From Cereibacter_A azotoformans (GTDB taxonomy: Bacteria; Pseudomonadota; Alphaproteobacteria; Rhodobacterales; Rhodobacteraceae): a DNA stretch of 64,000 bases. The stretch lies in the NCBI RefSeq assembly GCF_003050905.1, contig NZ_QAOT01000022.1; one strand, given 5' to 3'. Every line of letters begins with the position of its first letter. Positions within the stretch are counted from its first letter, which is position 1. Made by a program: the position numbers and the translations under genes. Below are positions 52,244-62,130 of this stretch, in pieces. The notes beneath the pieces were generated by a model. That model was not told the DNA's origin and searched no databases. It was given only the letters and a program-made list of their open reading frames with translations.

Positions 52244-55200
52244 GTGGCGGCTGGTTGCGGTGCTGACATGAACCGGCAGCGTGAGACGGGAGCCTCAGTG
52301 GGCGCCCTCTTGGGAAACTGCGTATCGCTCGATCTGGAAGTCGATCCCAGGACGGCGCGGCTCTTCGCCTTCGCGGCAGTCCGGACGGGGGACGGCGAGG
52401 TTTGCCGCCACAGTGGAGGCGATTTCGGTCCTGCGCTCGTCCGGCTGGAGGCGTTCTGCGAGGGCGCCGATCACCTCATCGGTCACAACATCCTGCGTCA
52501 TGACCTGCCGCATCTCGTGGCGCAGCGACCGCGCCTCGCGGCGATGGGCAAGAGCGTCATCGACACGCTCTGGCTCAACCCGCTGGCCTTCCCGCGCAAC
52601 CCCTACCACCACCTCGTGAAGCACTATCACGACGGGCGGCTTCAGGCGGGCCATGTGAACGACCCGGAACTCGACGCCCGCCTGGTGTTCGAGGTGCTGG
52701 AGAACCAGATCGCGGCCTTCGGGCATTTGCAGCGGGACGATCCCGATGCGCTGCTCGTTCCTCACTTCCTGACGACGCGGGGCGAGACGTCGGCCGGCTT
52801 CGACGCGCTGTTCCGGGCGATCCGCGGCCGGCCTCCACCGTCGGCGCCCGAGGCCGAGGCGGCGATCCGGCGGCTTCTGGCGGGGCGGGCCTGCGCGCAT
52901 CGCATCGAGCAGACGCTGAGCCGGATCTCGAACCCGCAGCTCGGCTGGCCGATGGCCTACGCGCTGTCCTGGATCTCGGTGGCCGGCGGGGACTCGGTCA
53001 TGCCGCCCTGGGTGCGGGCGCAGTTCCGCGAGGCCGCGCTGATCGTGCGGCACCTCCGCGACACGGCCTGCGGCAGCCCCGACTGCGCCTGGTGCGCCGC
53101 GAACAACGACCCGAAGCGGGCGCTCGAGCGCTGGTTCGGCTTCCCGGCCTTCCGCCCCGAGCCGGTCGACGAGATGGGGCGGCCGCTGCAGGAACGCATC
53201 GTGGCCGAGGCGATGGCGGGAAAGAGCGTCCTCGGCATCCTGCCCACGGGAACCGGCAAGTCGGTCTGCTACCAGATCCCGGCGCTGTCGAAGTTCGACA
53301 AGACCGGCGCGCTGACCGTGGTGATCTCGCCGCTGGTGGCGCTGATGGCCGACCAGGTGCAGGGGCTGGCGCGGGCCGGGATCTCCTCGGCGGTGACGGT
53401 GAACGGCATGCTCTCGCTGCCCGAGCGCCACCACGCGCTGGAGCAGGTGCGGATGGGCGACGCGGCCATCCTGCTGATCGCGCCGGAACAGTTGCGTTCG
53501 GTTTCGGTCCGCTCGGCGCTGCGGCAGCGCGAGGTCGGGCTGTGGGTGCTGGACGAGGCGCATTGCATCTCGAAATGGGGCCACGACTTCCGGCCGGACT
53601 ACCGCTACGTCAGCCGCTTCATCAGGGAGTTCTCGGGCGACCAGCCGCCGGCGCCGGTGCTCTGCCTGACCGCGACCGCGAAACCCGAGGTCGTGCGCGA
53701 CATCCGCGAGCATTTCCAGAGCCGCGTGGGGCAGGAGCTGCAGCTTCTCGACGGCGGCGCGGTGCGCACGAACCTCAGCTTCTCCATCCTTCCCACCCAG
53801 CGCCAGACGAAGCTCGCCGACATCCTCGACGCGATCGAGGCGGACCTGCCGGCCGAGGGCGCCTCGGGCGCGGTGGTCTATTGCGCCACGCGGTCGGCCA
53901 CCGAGCGCGTGGCGGAGTTCCTGAAGGCGCAGGGGCTGGCGGCGGAGCGCTTCCACGCCGGGTTGCCGCCGGAGGAAAAGCGCGAGATCCAGGAGCGCTT
54001 CCGCGTGGGCGAGCTGCGCGTGATCGCCGCGACCAACGCCTTCGGCATGGGGATCGACAAACCCGACATCCGCCTCGTGGTGCATGGCGACATCCCCGGC
54101 TCGCTGGAGAACTACCTGCAGGAGGCGGGACGGGCCGGACGCGACCGTCAGCCGGCGCGCTGTGTGCTGCTGTTCGCGGCCGAGGATGTGGAGCGGCAGT
54201 TCGGGCTCTCCGCCCGCTCGCGCCTCGCCCGGCACGAGATCGGCGCGATTCTGAAGGCGCTGCGCCGCCTCGACACCCGGACGAAGAAGAACGGCGAGGT
54301 GGTGGCCACTCCGGGCGAGATCGTGCGCGAGGAGAAGGACCAGGAGTTCGAACGCGACCGCGCCACCGACGACACCCGCGTGAAGACGGCCGTCGCCTGG
54401 CTGGAGGAGGCGACGCTGCTTACGCGGGAGGAGAACCGGGTGCAGGTCTTCCCCTCGTCGCTGCGCATCCGCACCGTCGAGGAGGCGGCCGGGATCCTCG
54501 ACAAGGCGCAGGTCACCGGCACGCGGCGGACCCAGCTCCTCGACCTCGTGCGCCATGTGATGAACGCGGCCGCCGACACTGGCATCTCGACCGACGACCT
54601 GACCGGCGCCTGCGGCCTGACCGGCTCGGCACTGCGCAAGGCGCTGAGCGACCTCGAGGCGCTGGGGATCGCCAGCAACGACACCGCCATCACGATCTTC
54701 ATCCATGTCGGCGTCGAGGACGCCTCGCTGAAGCGGCTGGAACTCGCAGCGCGGCTGGAAACCGACCTCATCGCCCTGATGCGCGAGGCGGCACCTGACG
54801 CAGACGCGCGCGAACCCGAGCCCCTGCACCTGACCGAAACCACGCAGGCGCTGCGCGACCGGGGCCATGCCGGCGTGCGTCCCGATCTGGTCGAGGCGCT
54901 TCTGAAGGGCATGGCGCAGGACGGCCGCGACCAGGAGGGCGGGCGCGGCAACCTGCACCTCCGAAAGGCCAGCCGGAACACGCTGTTCGTCCGGCTGCAA
55001 CGGAGCTGGCCGGTGCTCGAGCAGACCGCGAGCCTGCGGCGGCAGGGCGCGGAGATCCTGCTTCGCCATCTGATCGGGCGGGTGCCGAAGGGGGTCCGCG
55101 GCAAGGATGTGCAGGTGGAGACCACGCTCGGCCACATGCAGGCGGCGCTGAACGGTGACGCGCTCCTGCGCGCGTCGGTGCAGGACATGAACCGTCTGAT

Positions 55201-57396
55201 GGACCGGGCGCTCCTCTGGCTCCACGAGCAGCAGGTGGCGACGCTCGGGCGCGGCCTCACGGTGTTCCGCCCGGCGATGACGGTGCATCTGAACCCGAAG
55301 GGCACCACCTTCACGGTGCAGAACTTCGCGCCGCTCGAGGAGCATTACACCGAGCAGACGATGCAGACCCATGTCATGGCGGCCTATGCCGAAAGGGGCC
55401 TGACCGCGATGCCCGAGGCCGAGCGGCTGGCCGAGGACTACTTCGTGCTCGAGCGCGACGCCTTCCTGCGCCGCTGGCTGCCGGGCAAGGGCGTCGAGAT
55501 CCGCCGCCAGACCACCGGCGCCTCGTGGAAGGCGATCGTCGAGGCGCTGGAGAACCCGGTACAGGCCGAGATCGTCCGCGACGACCGCGAGCAGACCAAC
55601 GTGCTGGTCCTGGCCGGCCCCGGCTCCGGCAAGACCCGCGTGCTGGTCCATCGCATTGCCTATCTCGTCCGGGTGAAGCGCGAGGACCCGCGGGGCATCC
55701 TGGTCCTGACCTACAACCGCCACGCGGCGGCCGAGGTGCGCGAGCGTCTGCGGCGGCTGATCGGCGACGAGGCCGCGGGCATCACCGTCTCGACCTGCCA
55801 CGCGCTGGCGATGCGGCTGGTCGGGGCAAGCTTCGCCGGTGACCGCGACGGGCCCCGCGACTTCGACGGCATCGTGATGCAGGCGGTGGCGCTCCTGCGC
55901 GGCGACGGGCTCCCGAAGGCCGAGGCCGAGGCCTTGCGAGAGACGCTGATCCAGGGCTACCGCTGGATCCTTGTCGACGAGTACCAGGACATCGGCCCCG
56001 AGGAATATGCCCTGATCGCCGCCGTGGCGGGGCGAACCCTCGAGGACCGCGAACTGCGCCTCAGCCTCTTCGCGGTGGGCGACGACGACCAGAACATCTA
56101 CGCCTTCGCCGGTGCCTCGATCGACTTCATCCGCCGGTTCGAGGCGGATTACGCGGCAAGGCCCGTCTACCTGACCGAAAACTACCGCTCGACCGGCCAC
56201 ATCATCGCGGCCGCCAACGCCGTGATCGCCCCGGCCGCGGGGCGGATGAAGGCGGGCCACGACATCGCCGTCAACCGCGCCCGCGCCGGGGAGGCGCCGG
56301 GCGGGGTCATGGCGGCGCTGGACCCGGTGGCGCAGGGTCGGGTCACGCTGCTCGCCTGCCCGCCGGGGGACGGGATGCAGGCGGTGGCGGCGGTCGACGA
56401 GCTTCTGCGGCTCTCGCGTCTCGACCCGGACTGGTCGTGGCGCCGCGCCGCCGTCATCGCGCGGGAATGGCGGCGGCTGGAGCCGGCGCGCACCTATGCC
56501 GAAAGCCTCGGCATTCCGGTGGAGCTGGCGAGCGAGACCATGCCCAGCCTCTGGCGCATGCGCGAGATGCAGGCCTTCCTGCGCGAGATGCTGCGCGACC
56601 GCGCGCGGCTTCTGACCTTCGCCGATCTGGTCGGGATCCTGAACGGCCTGCCGCAGAACCGCTGGACCGACCTGATCGGCGAAGGCATCGGGACCCTTGC
56701 GCGCGAGCTGGTGGAGAAGGCCGCGCCGGTGCCCGATCTCGTCCAGTGGTTCGGCGAATGGCGCGCGAGGCGCGCGGCGAGCAGCGGGGCCTTCTGCTTC
56801 TGACCGCCCACCGCGCCAAGGGGCTGGAATTCGACCACGTGGCGATCCTCGACGGCGGCTGGGACCGTCCCTCGCGCGGTGAAGATGCCGATGCGCCGCG
56901 CCGGCTGTTCTACGTCGCGATGACCCGGGCGCGCTCGAGCCTCACCGTGCTGGCGCAGGGGCGCCATCCGTTCCTGCGATCCGCGGGCGGTGCGGTGCTG
57001 CCGCGCGAGGTATCTCCGGACCCCACCTCGCTCCCGGACGCCCGGCGTCGGATCATCGCGCCCGATCCCAGGCTCGTTGATCTCTCCTTCGCCGGTCGCC
57101 TGAGGGACGGAGATCCATCGCTCGCGGCCATCGCCGAGGCGGCGGTGGGCGATCCCGTCACCCTGTCGCGCCACGGCGACCGCTGGCTGATCCTGGATGG
57201 CCGGGAACGTGTTCTCGGCCGCATGGCGAAGGCGTTCGCGCCACCCGACCTTGGGTCGGTCATCCGCGGAGAAATTGCGGTGGTGCTTCAATGGCGGAGG
57301 GACGACGGCGACGACGCGTACCGGCACCTGATCCGGCGGGACGAGTGGGACGTCGTTCTGCCAGAACTCGATCCATTCAGCCGATGGTCGGGCTGA
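52244..57396 (+). pseudogene. Exonuclease-RecQ-UvrD giant helicase, interrupted by one frameshift
   Basis: Start at the GTG at 52244 (GGAAGG eight bases upstream) or the ATG at 52268. Frame 1 runs to 56803. Parts: DnaQ-like exonuclease (SLDLEV, LIGHNILRHDLPHL, DPELDARLVFEVL; about residues 28-150); RecQ helicase with LPTGTGKSVCYQ (about 335), LDEAHCISKWGHDFRPDY, ATNAFGMGIDKPDI and LQEAGRAGRDR; UvrD-type helicase with LAGPGSGKTRVLVHRI (about 1125), LVDEYQDIGPEEYA, AVGDDDQNIYAF and LTENYRSTGH. At 56761 one base is missing. The remaining motifs, LLTAHRAKGLEFDHV and LFYVAMTRAR, continue in another frame to 57396. Without the shift it would be about 1717 aa. Confidence 0.88.
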
Positions 57397-57532
57397 ACGT
57401 CAGACGGACGGCACAGCGTGCCTGAGGTGCCGTTTGTCGCGGGCGGGCATCCCGTGCGGAGGCTGTGCCGGCCGGCTTGAAGACAACAGGACTCTGTGCC
57501 AAAGCGCGCCCTTTCCGGGCCAGGGTGACTGT

Positions 57533-57757
57533 ATGATGACCGAGATGTTTCTCTCCGACGACGACCGCGACAAGCTGAGGAAGGCACTCGACGCCCGGAC
57601 ACCGGATGTCGTCCAGGCCCGCATGGCCAATGCCCTGCTGCTCCTGTCCGAGGGTCTGTCCGTCGAGGATGTCGCAGGTCTTCTCTATCTTCCCGATGAG
57701 ACGGTCGCCGGCTGGCGGAAGCTCTTTGCGCGGCGTGGCCGCCAGACTGCCGCCTGA
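57533..57757 (+). pseudogene. IS630-type helix-turn-helix N-terminal fragment
   Basis: 74 aa starting MTEMFLSDDDRDKLRKALDA. The region ARMANALLLLSEGLSVEDVA, then LYLPDETVAGWRKLF, matches the N-terminal winged helix-turn-helix of IS630-type transposase ORFs. The catalytic DDE part is absent: the frame ends after RRGRQTAA. It could persist as a small DNA-binding protein. Confidence 0.55.
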
Positions 57758-57891
57758 GGCCGGATCGCCGAACCCGCCGGCCCGGCCGGCCAGGCGGGAC
57801 GGTTCCCGCCGTTCCCGACCGGCCGTCTCCGCATGGGAACAGGAAGCGGAATCCATTCCCCTGAGATGTCCCGCTCCCCGCCGTCCCGTTC

Positions 57892-58558
57892 CCCTGTTCC
57901 CTCTGTTCCCGATGGAAAGGAAGAGGGAAGAGGATTCTTCCTGTTCTTCGGGGGCAGGACCAGCGAAGAGAGGAAGACAGAAGAGGCCGTCTTGAACCGC
58001 AGGGAACAGAGGGAACAGAGGGAACATTCCCTTCTCTCCTTGCTCGGAAAGGTTTTTCCTTGGGGAACGCCGGATCGGCCGCTGTCCTGGCCGGGAACAG
58101 CCCGCGCCGCGCCCCTTGGGCTGTCGAGTGGCCCGGTTGCGAGGTGCCGGATGGCGGAGCGGCCCGAGGGGCGCTCACTGGCTTCCCTTGGTGAACCCTG
58201 GCGCCAGCCCGCAGGACCTGGAAGCCGCGGCGCGGTTCAGGCCTCCGGGGGAGGCGGGATCCATCAATGCCGCCTTGGCAGCTGCGGTCAGGGCGACGCG
58301 CATCGAGCGTTCCCGGCAGCCCGGGCCCGAATGTCCCCGCTGTTCCCGCCCGTTTCCCAAGTCGGGAACAGGCCGCGACGGGGTCATCTCCTTGCATTTG
58401 CTAAACAATCTTCCGCCTTTCCCCCTGTTCCCTCTGTTCCCGGAAGGAAAGAGGGAGAGGGGACGGGAGTCTTCCTCTGGCGGGAGCAATCAGGAAGGAC
58501 GGAAGGCAGGAGCGGCTGTCCCGCTGCGGGAACAGCGGGGACAGCGGGGACATTGTCC
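57892..58558. repeat. Array of inverted and direct GGGAACA repeats
   Basis: Two related blocks occur about 528 bp apart. Block 1: CCTGTTCCCTCTGTTCCCG at 57893-57911, then GGGAACAGAGGGAACAGAG and GGAACAT at 58002-58026. Block 2: CCTGTTCCCTCTGTTCCCG at 58424-58442, then CGGGAACAGCGGGGACAGCG and GGGACAT at 58527-58552. An inverted copy (ATGTCCCCGCTGTTCCCG) lies at 58331-58348, followed by GGGAACA at 58364. The 9-bp periodicity and paired inverted orientation suggest binding sites for a replication, partition or recombination protein. No gene is supported between 57758 and 59020. Confidence 0.75.
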
Positions 58559-59020
58559 AGCCCCTTCGAAACGAAATGATTTTCCGCTTGTAACAGCGGG
58601 CCTGCCGCAGCCCTGCCGGGAACGGCCCCACACCTCTCGCCATCAGGCCTGCGGCGCCCCCTCCCGGCCGTTCCCTCCGGCCTGCCGCAGGCGGCCTTCA
58701 TGCTCGATGAGGAAGGCGTCTGGCAGATCATGGAGAACCGCGACAAGACGGTATAAGAGACGGTCGACGAACTGGTTCGGGTCTGCGGCCCCCTGCGGAT
58801 CGTGCGCTGCAGGCGCTGGCCCATGCCCCGGAAAGCCTCCTCACCCCCGGCGCGATCAAGGCCCGGCTTTCCGACCACAGGCAACTGCGCCACAAGGGCG
58901 GAACGCAAGGTATCCCGACGCCATCCGGTCCATGATCCCCGGCTTCGAGGGGTCTGATCTTTCCGGCAGGAAGGGCGTGACAGATCCCTGCCTTTGTCGC
59001 AGTGTTTGAGGCATCGCACC
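58559..59020. other. Intergenic after the repeat array
   Basis: A short frame at 58700-58756 (MLDEEGVWQIMENRDKTV) looks coding but ends after 18 codons and may be a gene fossil. The rest shows nothing recognisable. Confidence 0.3.
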
Positions 59021-59824
59021 ATGCCGGAGGCAATCTTGGAAACCCAAGCCTGGTCAGAGCGGCCGGAGTTGCTGCCGAAGCTCGAGCGCCGCAGCTATGC
59101 CTCTGCCGTGGCCCGCCACAAACACGATTTCCACCAGGTCGTCCTGCCGCGGGAAGGGGCGATGGAGATCGAGGTGGCCGGACGGGGTGGCGTCGTCAAC
59201 GCAGCGCAAGGCGCGTTCGTCCCCGGCGGAGAGGTCCACGAGTTCGGCAGCTCGGACCCGAGCGATTTCATCGTCCTGGACATCGACACCAGTCACTTCA
59301 CGAGCCTGCGGAATGGCATCAGCGTCCTCGACGATTATGCCCACAAGACGTTCTTCTCCATGACGCCAAGGCTGCACCTGCTCGTCAGCTATGCCGCGAG
59401 CTTCAAGACAACGGGGGCGCTGCCGATATCCCGGGCCTGGGCCACGCTCTTCATCGAGGATTCGGCGCGGCAGCTTGTGGAAACCGGAAGACGTCGCTCC
59501 ACGCGGGTCGGACGCGCCTGCCTGTTCATCGAGAAGAGTCTCGCGGAGCCGCTGACGGTCGCGGCAATCGCCCGTGCCGCCGGGATCAGCGAACGGGGGT
59601 TGCATGACCGCTTCCAGCGCGAGCTCGGGATCAGCCCCTTCGCCTACCTGACAGAACGCCGGACTGCCCGGGCCCTGGCGCTGCTGGAGCAGACAGGGCA
59701 GCCGATCCACGAGATCGCAGTCCTGACGGGATATTCGGATCAGTCCGCCTTGACCCGCGCGCTTCGAAAGGCACGTGGCGTGACGCCGGCGGCCTTCCGG
59801 CGGAGATGCGCCGGCCGGTCGTGA
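59021..59824 (+). CDS. AraC-family transcriptional regulator
   Basis: 267 aa from the ATG at 59021. N-terminal cupin-like sensing domain: ARHKHDFHQVVLPREGAMEI, GAFVPGGEVHEFGSS. C-terminal double helix-turn-helix: FIEKSLAEPLTVAAIARAAG, SERGLHDRFQRELGISPFAY, IHEIAVLTGYSDQSALTRAL, RKARGVTPAAFRRR. It lies 119 bp upstream of an EamA-type exporter on the same strand, and probably controls it in response to a small ligand. Confidence 0.92.
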   Translation: MPEAILETQAWSERPELLPKLERRSYASAVARHKHDFHQVVLPREGAMEIEVAGRGGVVNAAQGAFVPGGEVHEFGSSDPSDFIVLDIDTSHFTSLRNGISVLDDYAHKTFFSMTPRLHLLVSYAASFKTTGALPISRAWATLFIEDSARQLVETGRRRSTRVGRACLFIEKSLAEPLTVAAIARAAGISERGLHDRFQRELGISPFAYLTERRTARALALLEQTGQPIHEIAVLTGYSDQSALTRALRKARGVTPAAFRRRCAGRS

Positions 59825-59943
59825 ACGCCCCTTGTCCCGGTTTTGCAGGAATGGCCCAGGAACATGCAGGATCCGACAAGACAGCCTCTCACAAGCCCCG
59901 GTAGCGTCGTGGATGTCATCCTGCATCATCGCGCGGCGGTTCC

Positions 59944-60867
59944 ATGGCCAGTTCCCTGTCTTCGGCAATCCACCAGGCCACCGAAGCCCGCCGGGCGGGC
60001 GTGGCAACAGCGGTCGGCCTCGTCGCGATCGGCTTCTGGTCGGCTCTGGCACTGCTGACGGTATTGGCCGCGGGCCTGCCCCCTTTCCAACTGCTCTCGC
60101 TGAGCTTCGGGGTGGCCTTCGTGCTGAGCGTGCTCCTTCTCGGCCTGCGCGGCAAAGGGTCCTTCCGCGTCTGGCGTCAGCCATGGGGCGTCTGGGCCTT
60201 CGGCTTCATCGGGATCTTTGCCTATCACGCCCTCTACTTCACGGCCTTGAGCAAGGCGCCGGCCGCGCAGGCCAGCCTGATCGCCTATCTGTGGCCGCTT
60301 CTGATCGTGATCCTGTCGACGCTTTCGCGTCGTGAGGCCTTCAGCCCCCGGCATCTGGTCGGCGCCACGCTGGGTTTCGCCGGCTCCGCGCTGGTCATTC
60401 TGGGATCCGACGGCAGCCCCACGGGGGGAGCCTTCCCGCTGGCCGGTTACGCGGCCGCGGCCGCGGGTGCGCTGGTCTGGTCCAGCTATTCCGTGTTCAA
60501 CCGACGCTTCCGGCATGTCCCGAGCGAATTCATCGGAGGGGTCTGCGGCCTGGTTTCGATCGCGGGTCTCGGCGCCCATCTGGCCCTCGAGACGACCGTG
60601 ATGCCCGACGCGACGCAGTGGGCGGCGATCCTTCTGCTGGGAGCCGGTCCGGTCGGCCTGGCCTTCTTCGCCTGGGACCATGCGACGAAGCACGGTTACC
60701 TGCCGCTGCTCGGCGCGCTGTCCTATCTCGCACCCCTCCTCTCCACGCTCCTTCTTCTCCTCTTCGGCCTGACCCCGATGAGCTGGAGCATCATTGCGGC
60801 CGCAACCCTGATCGTCCTGGGAGCCGCAATCGCCGCCTTCGGACTTCGGGTCCGCAACATCCGCTGA
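59944..60867 (+). CDS. EamA/DMT-family inner-membrane exporter
   Basis: 307 aa with ten hydrophobic segments in two EamA repeats, for example GVATAVGLVAIGFWSALALL, ALSKAPAAQASLIAYLWPLL, VGATLGFAGSALVILGSDG, and in the second half GAGPVGLAFFAWDHATKHGY and GALSYLAPLLSTLLLLLFGL. Members of the drug/metabolite transporter superfamily export amino acids or other metabolites; the substrate cannot be told. It is probably regulated by the adjacent AraC protein. Confidence 0.92.
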   Translation: MASSLSSAIHQATEARRAGVATAVGLVAIGFWSALALLTVLAAGLPPFQLLSLSFGVAFVLSVLLLGLRGKGSFRVWRQPWGVWAFGFIGIFAYHALYFTALSKAPAAQASLIAYLWPLLIVILSTLSRREAFSPRHLVGATLGFAGSALVILGSDGSPTGGAFPLAGYAAAAAGALVWSSYSVFNRRFRHVPSEFIGGVCGLVSIAGLGAHLALETTVMPDATQWAAILLLGAGPVGLAFFAWDHATKHGYLPLLGALSYLAPLLSTLLLLLFGLTPMSWSIIAAATLIVLGAAIAAFGLRVRNIR

Positions 60868-60888
60868 TGGAAACAGCAAAGAAGCCGC

Positions 60889-61175
60889 TCAGCCGAAGCG
60901 TGGGGGCGTCTGACGGTGGTGGTGGATGGTGATGATCTCGGCCGCCTCGGCGTGAAGCCGGTAGTGGATGCTGCCGGGCAGACCGGAGACGCGCAGAGTG
61001 CGTGTTGGCCCACCCTCCCACTCCACGGCGAGGAGGGGAAAGTCCGTGAGCATCTCGGCGCTCTGGCGAATGCGCAGAACCACGCGGAGCGCGGTGTTCA
61101 GGCTGGCGGCGAAGGCGGGTAGGCTTGGATCTCCCGCAGACGGCGGGCCGCGCGGGGCGAGAAGATCAGCCTCAT
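60889..61175 (-). pseudogene. ParE/RelE-type toxin, frameshifted
   Basis: The ATG at 61175 overlaps the antitoxin stop (ATGA) and reads MRLIFSPRAARRLREIQAY, the normal toxin N-terminus, but this frame stops after a few residues. From about 61120 another frame carries the rest: NTALRVVLRIRQSAEMLTDF, ..., TRTLRVSGLPGSIHYRLHA. One indel near 61110-61125 separates them, so the toxin is probably inactive while the antitoxin is intact. Confidence 0.75.
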
Positions 61176-61351
61176 TCGAGGCCGAGTTCCTTCCAGACCT
61201 GTTCAGCCGGAATGCCCTTCCCGGCGTCGAGCTCGGCAATCCCGACCGCGATCTCGGCGGCGAGCCATTCCTCGTAGCCCGGTTCAGGCTGGTCTTCGGG
61301 CAGGCCTGGCTTCAGCCAGCGATCCACCTCGGTCTGGGACTCGATGCGCAT
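61172..61351 (-). CDS. Antitoxin of the ParE-type module
   Basis: 59 aa from the ATG at 61351 with GGAG upstream (MRIESQTEVDRWLKPGLPED). The C-terminal half is GYEEWLAAEIAVGIAELDAG, then KGIPAEQVWKELGLE, the toxin-binding region typical of small ParD-like/stability-determinant antitoxins. The overlap with the frameshifted toxin confirms pairing. A fossil of the same gene is at 46605. Confidence 0.75.
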   Translation of the reverse strand: MRIESQTEVDRWLKPGLPEDQPEPGYEEWLAAEIAVGIAELDAGKGIPAEQVWKELGLE

Positions 61352-61430
61352 GATGGTGTCTCCTTCGGCCAAGGTGGGCTTTTGCCGGTTTCCGGGCAAG
61401 CCGCGGTCTCCCGGACCTTCCTTGCAGGTG

Positions 61431-61474
61431 ACGCAGAAAGGTTGCAGCCGTCACGAAAGCCGTCCGCTTTGGCG
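61431..61474 (-). pseudogene. Fossil of a Doc-type toxin core
   Basis: The minus strand encodes KRTAFVTAATFLR, nearly identical to the segment after the Fic motif in the intact Doc gene nearby (KRTAFVTAVTFLR at about 61870-61915). Nothing else of this copy survives. Confidence 0.55.
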
Positions 61475-61479
61475 AGTTG

Positions 61480-61690
61480 ATCATCGAACTCCTCGGCCAT
61501 GCCGCGAGCGGCAACATGGTCACGCTGGTGCCCGTGGGCACGATGCTCACGACCCAGCAGGCGGCCGACATGCTGAACGTCTTGAGGCCGCACCTGACCA
61601 AGCTTCTGAAGTCGGGCGAGATCGCGTTCGTCGAGGTTGGCAAGCATTGCCGGGTGCCGCTCGAGGCTTTGATGACTTACCGGGATGCCG
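61480..61690 (+). pseudogene. Excisionase-type antitoxin fragment
   Basis: The plus strand reads GHAASGNMVTLVPVGTMLTT, then QQAADMLNVLRPHLTKLLKS and GEIAFVEVGKHCRVPLEALM, the MerR/excisionase-like helix-turn-helix of antitoxins usually paired with PIN-domain toxins. Both the N-terminal part and a proper C-terminus are missing, and no PIN toxin follows. It starts exactly where the Doc fossil ends, so two broken modules are joined here. Confidence 0.55.
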
Positions 61691-61725
61691 GTATCTCCGG
61701 CCCGCAGGTCGGGGCGCAAACCAAC

Positions 61726-62130
61726 TCAGCGCGCGGCCCCGATCAGGATCGGACGGCTGCCCGCCTGCAGCCACTTTGCAAGTTCGGCCTCGGAGACTGC
61801 GTCCGCGGCGAGCCCCTCCATCATCCGAACGCCCTCCGCGGCATCAGGCCGAAACGCGACCCCATTCAGGCGCAGAAAGGTGACCGCGGTCACGAAAGCT
61901 GTCCGCTTGTTCCCGTCGATGAAGGCATGAGCCTTCGTGATGCCGAACGCACAGGAGGCCGCCAGCTCCTCCAGAGTGGGGGTGCCACAGGACCAGAGGT
62001 CGACAGGACGGGCACTGCCACTCGCGAGCAGGTCCCGGTCCCGAAGCCCGCTTTTTCCCCCGTGCCGAGCGATCTGCCGGTCATGGATGGCGAAGATCGC
62101 CGCCAGAGGCACCCAGACGGGGGCAGTCAA
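61726..62130 (-). CDS. doc: Doc (death-on-curing) Fic-fold toxin
   Basis: 134 aa beginning MTAPVWVPLAAIFAIHDRQI. The Fic-family active-site loop is AHAFIDGNKRTAFV, with catalytic His and the GNKR phosphate-binding residues. Other Doc features: GGKSGLRDRDLLASGSARP and AASCAFGITKAH. Doc enzymes phosphorylate elongation factor Tu and stop translation. The start overlaps the stop of the AbrB-type antitoxin by four bases. It appears intact. Confidence 0.9.
   Translation of the reverse strand: MTAPVWVPLAAIFAIHDRQIARHGGKSGLRDRDLLASGSARPVDLWSCGTPTLEELAASCAFGITKAHAFIDGNKRTAFVTAVTFLRLNGVAFRPDAAEGVRMMEGLAADAVSEAELAKWLQAGSRPILIGAAR

Noticed and set aside
52295..56260. A 1321-residue minus-strand open frame
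   Set aside because: Antisense shadow of the RecQ-UvrD gene, His/Arg/Gly-rich and motif-free.
57892..58558. CRISPR array or tandem satellite
   Set aside because: The GGGAACA words are short, inverted in blocks and irregularly spaced, without unique spacers of constant length.
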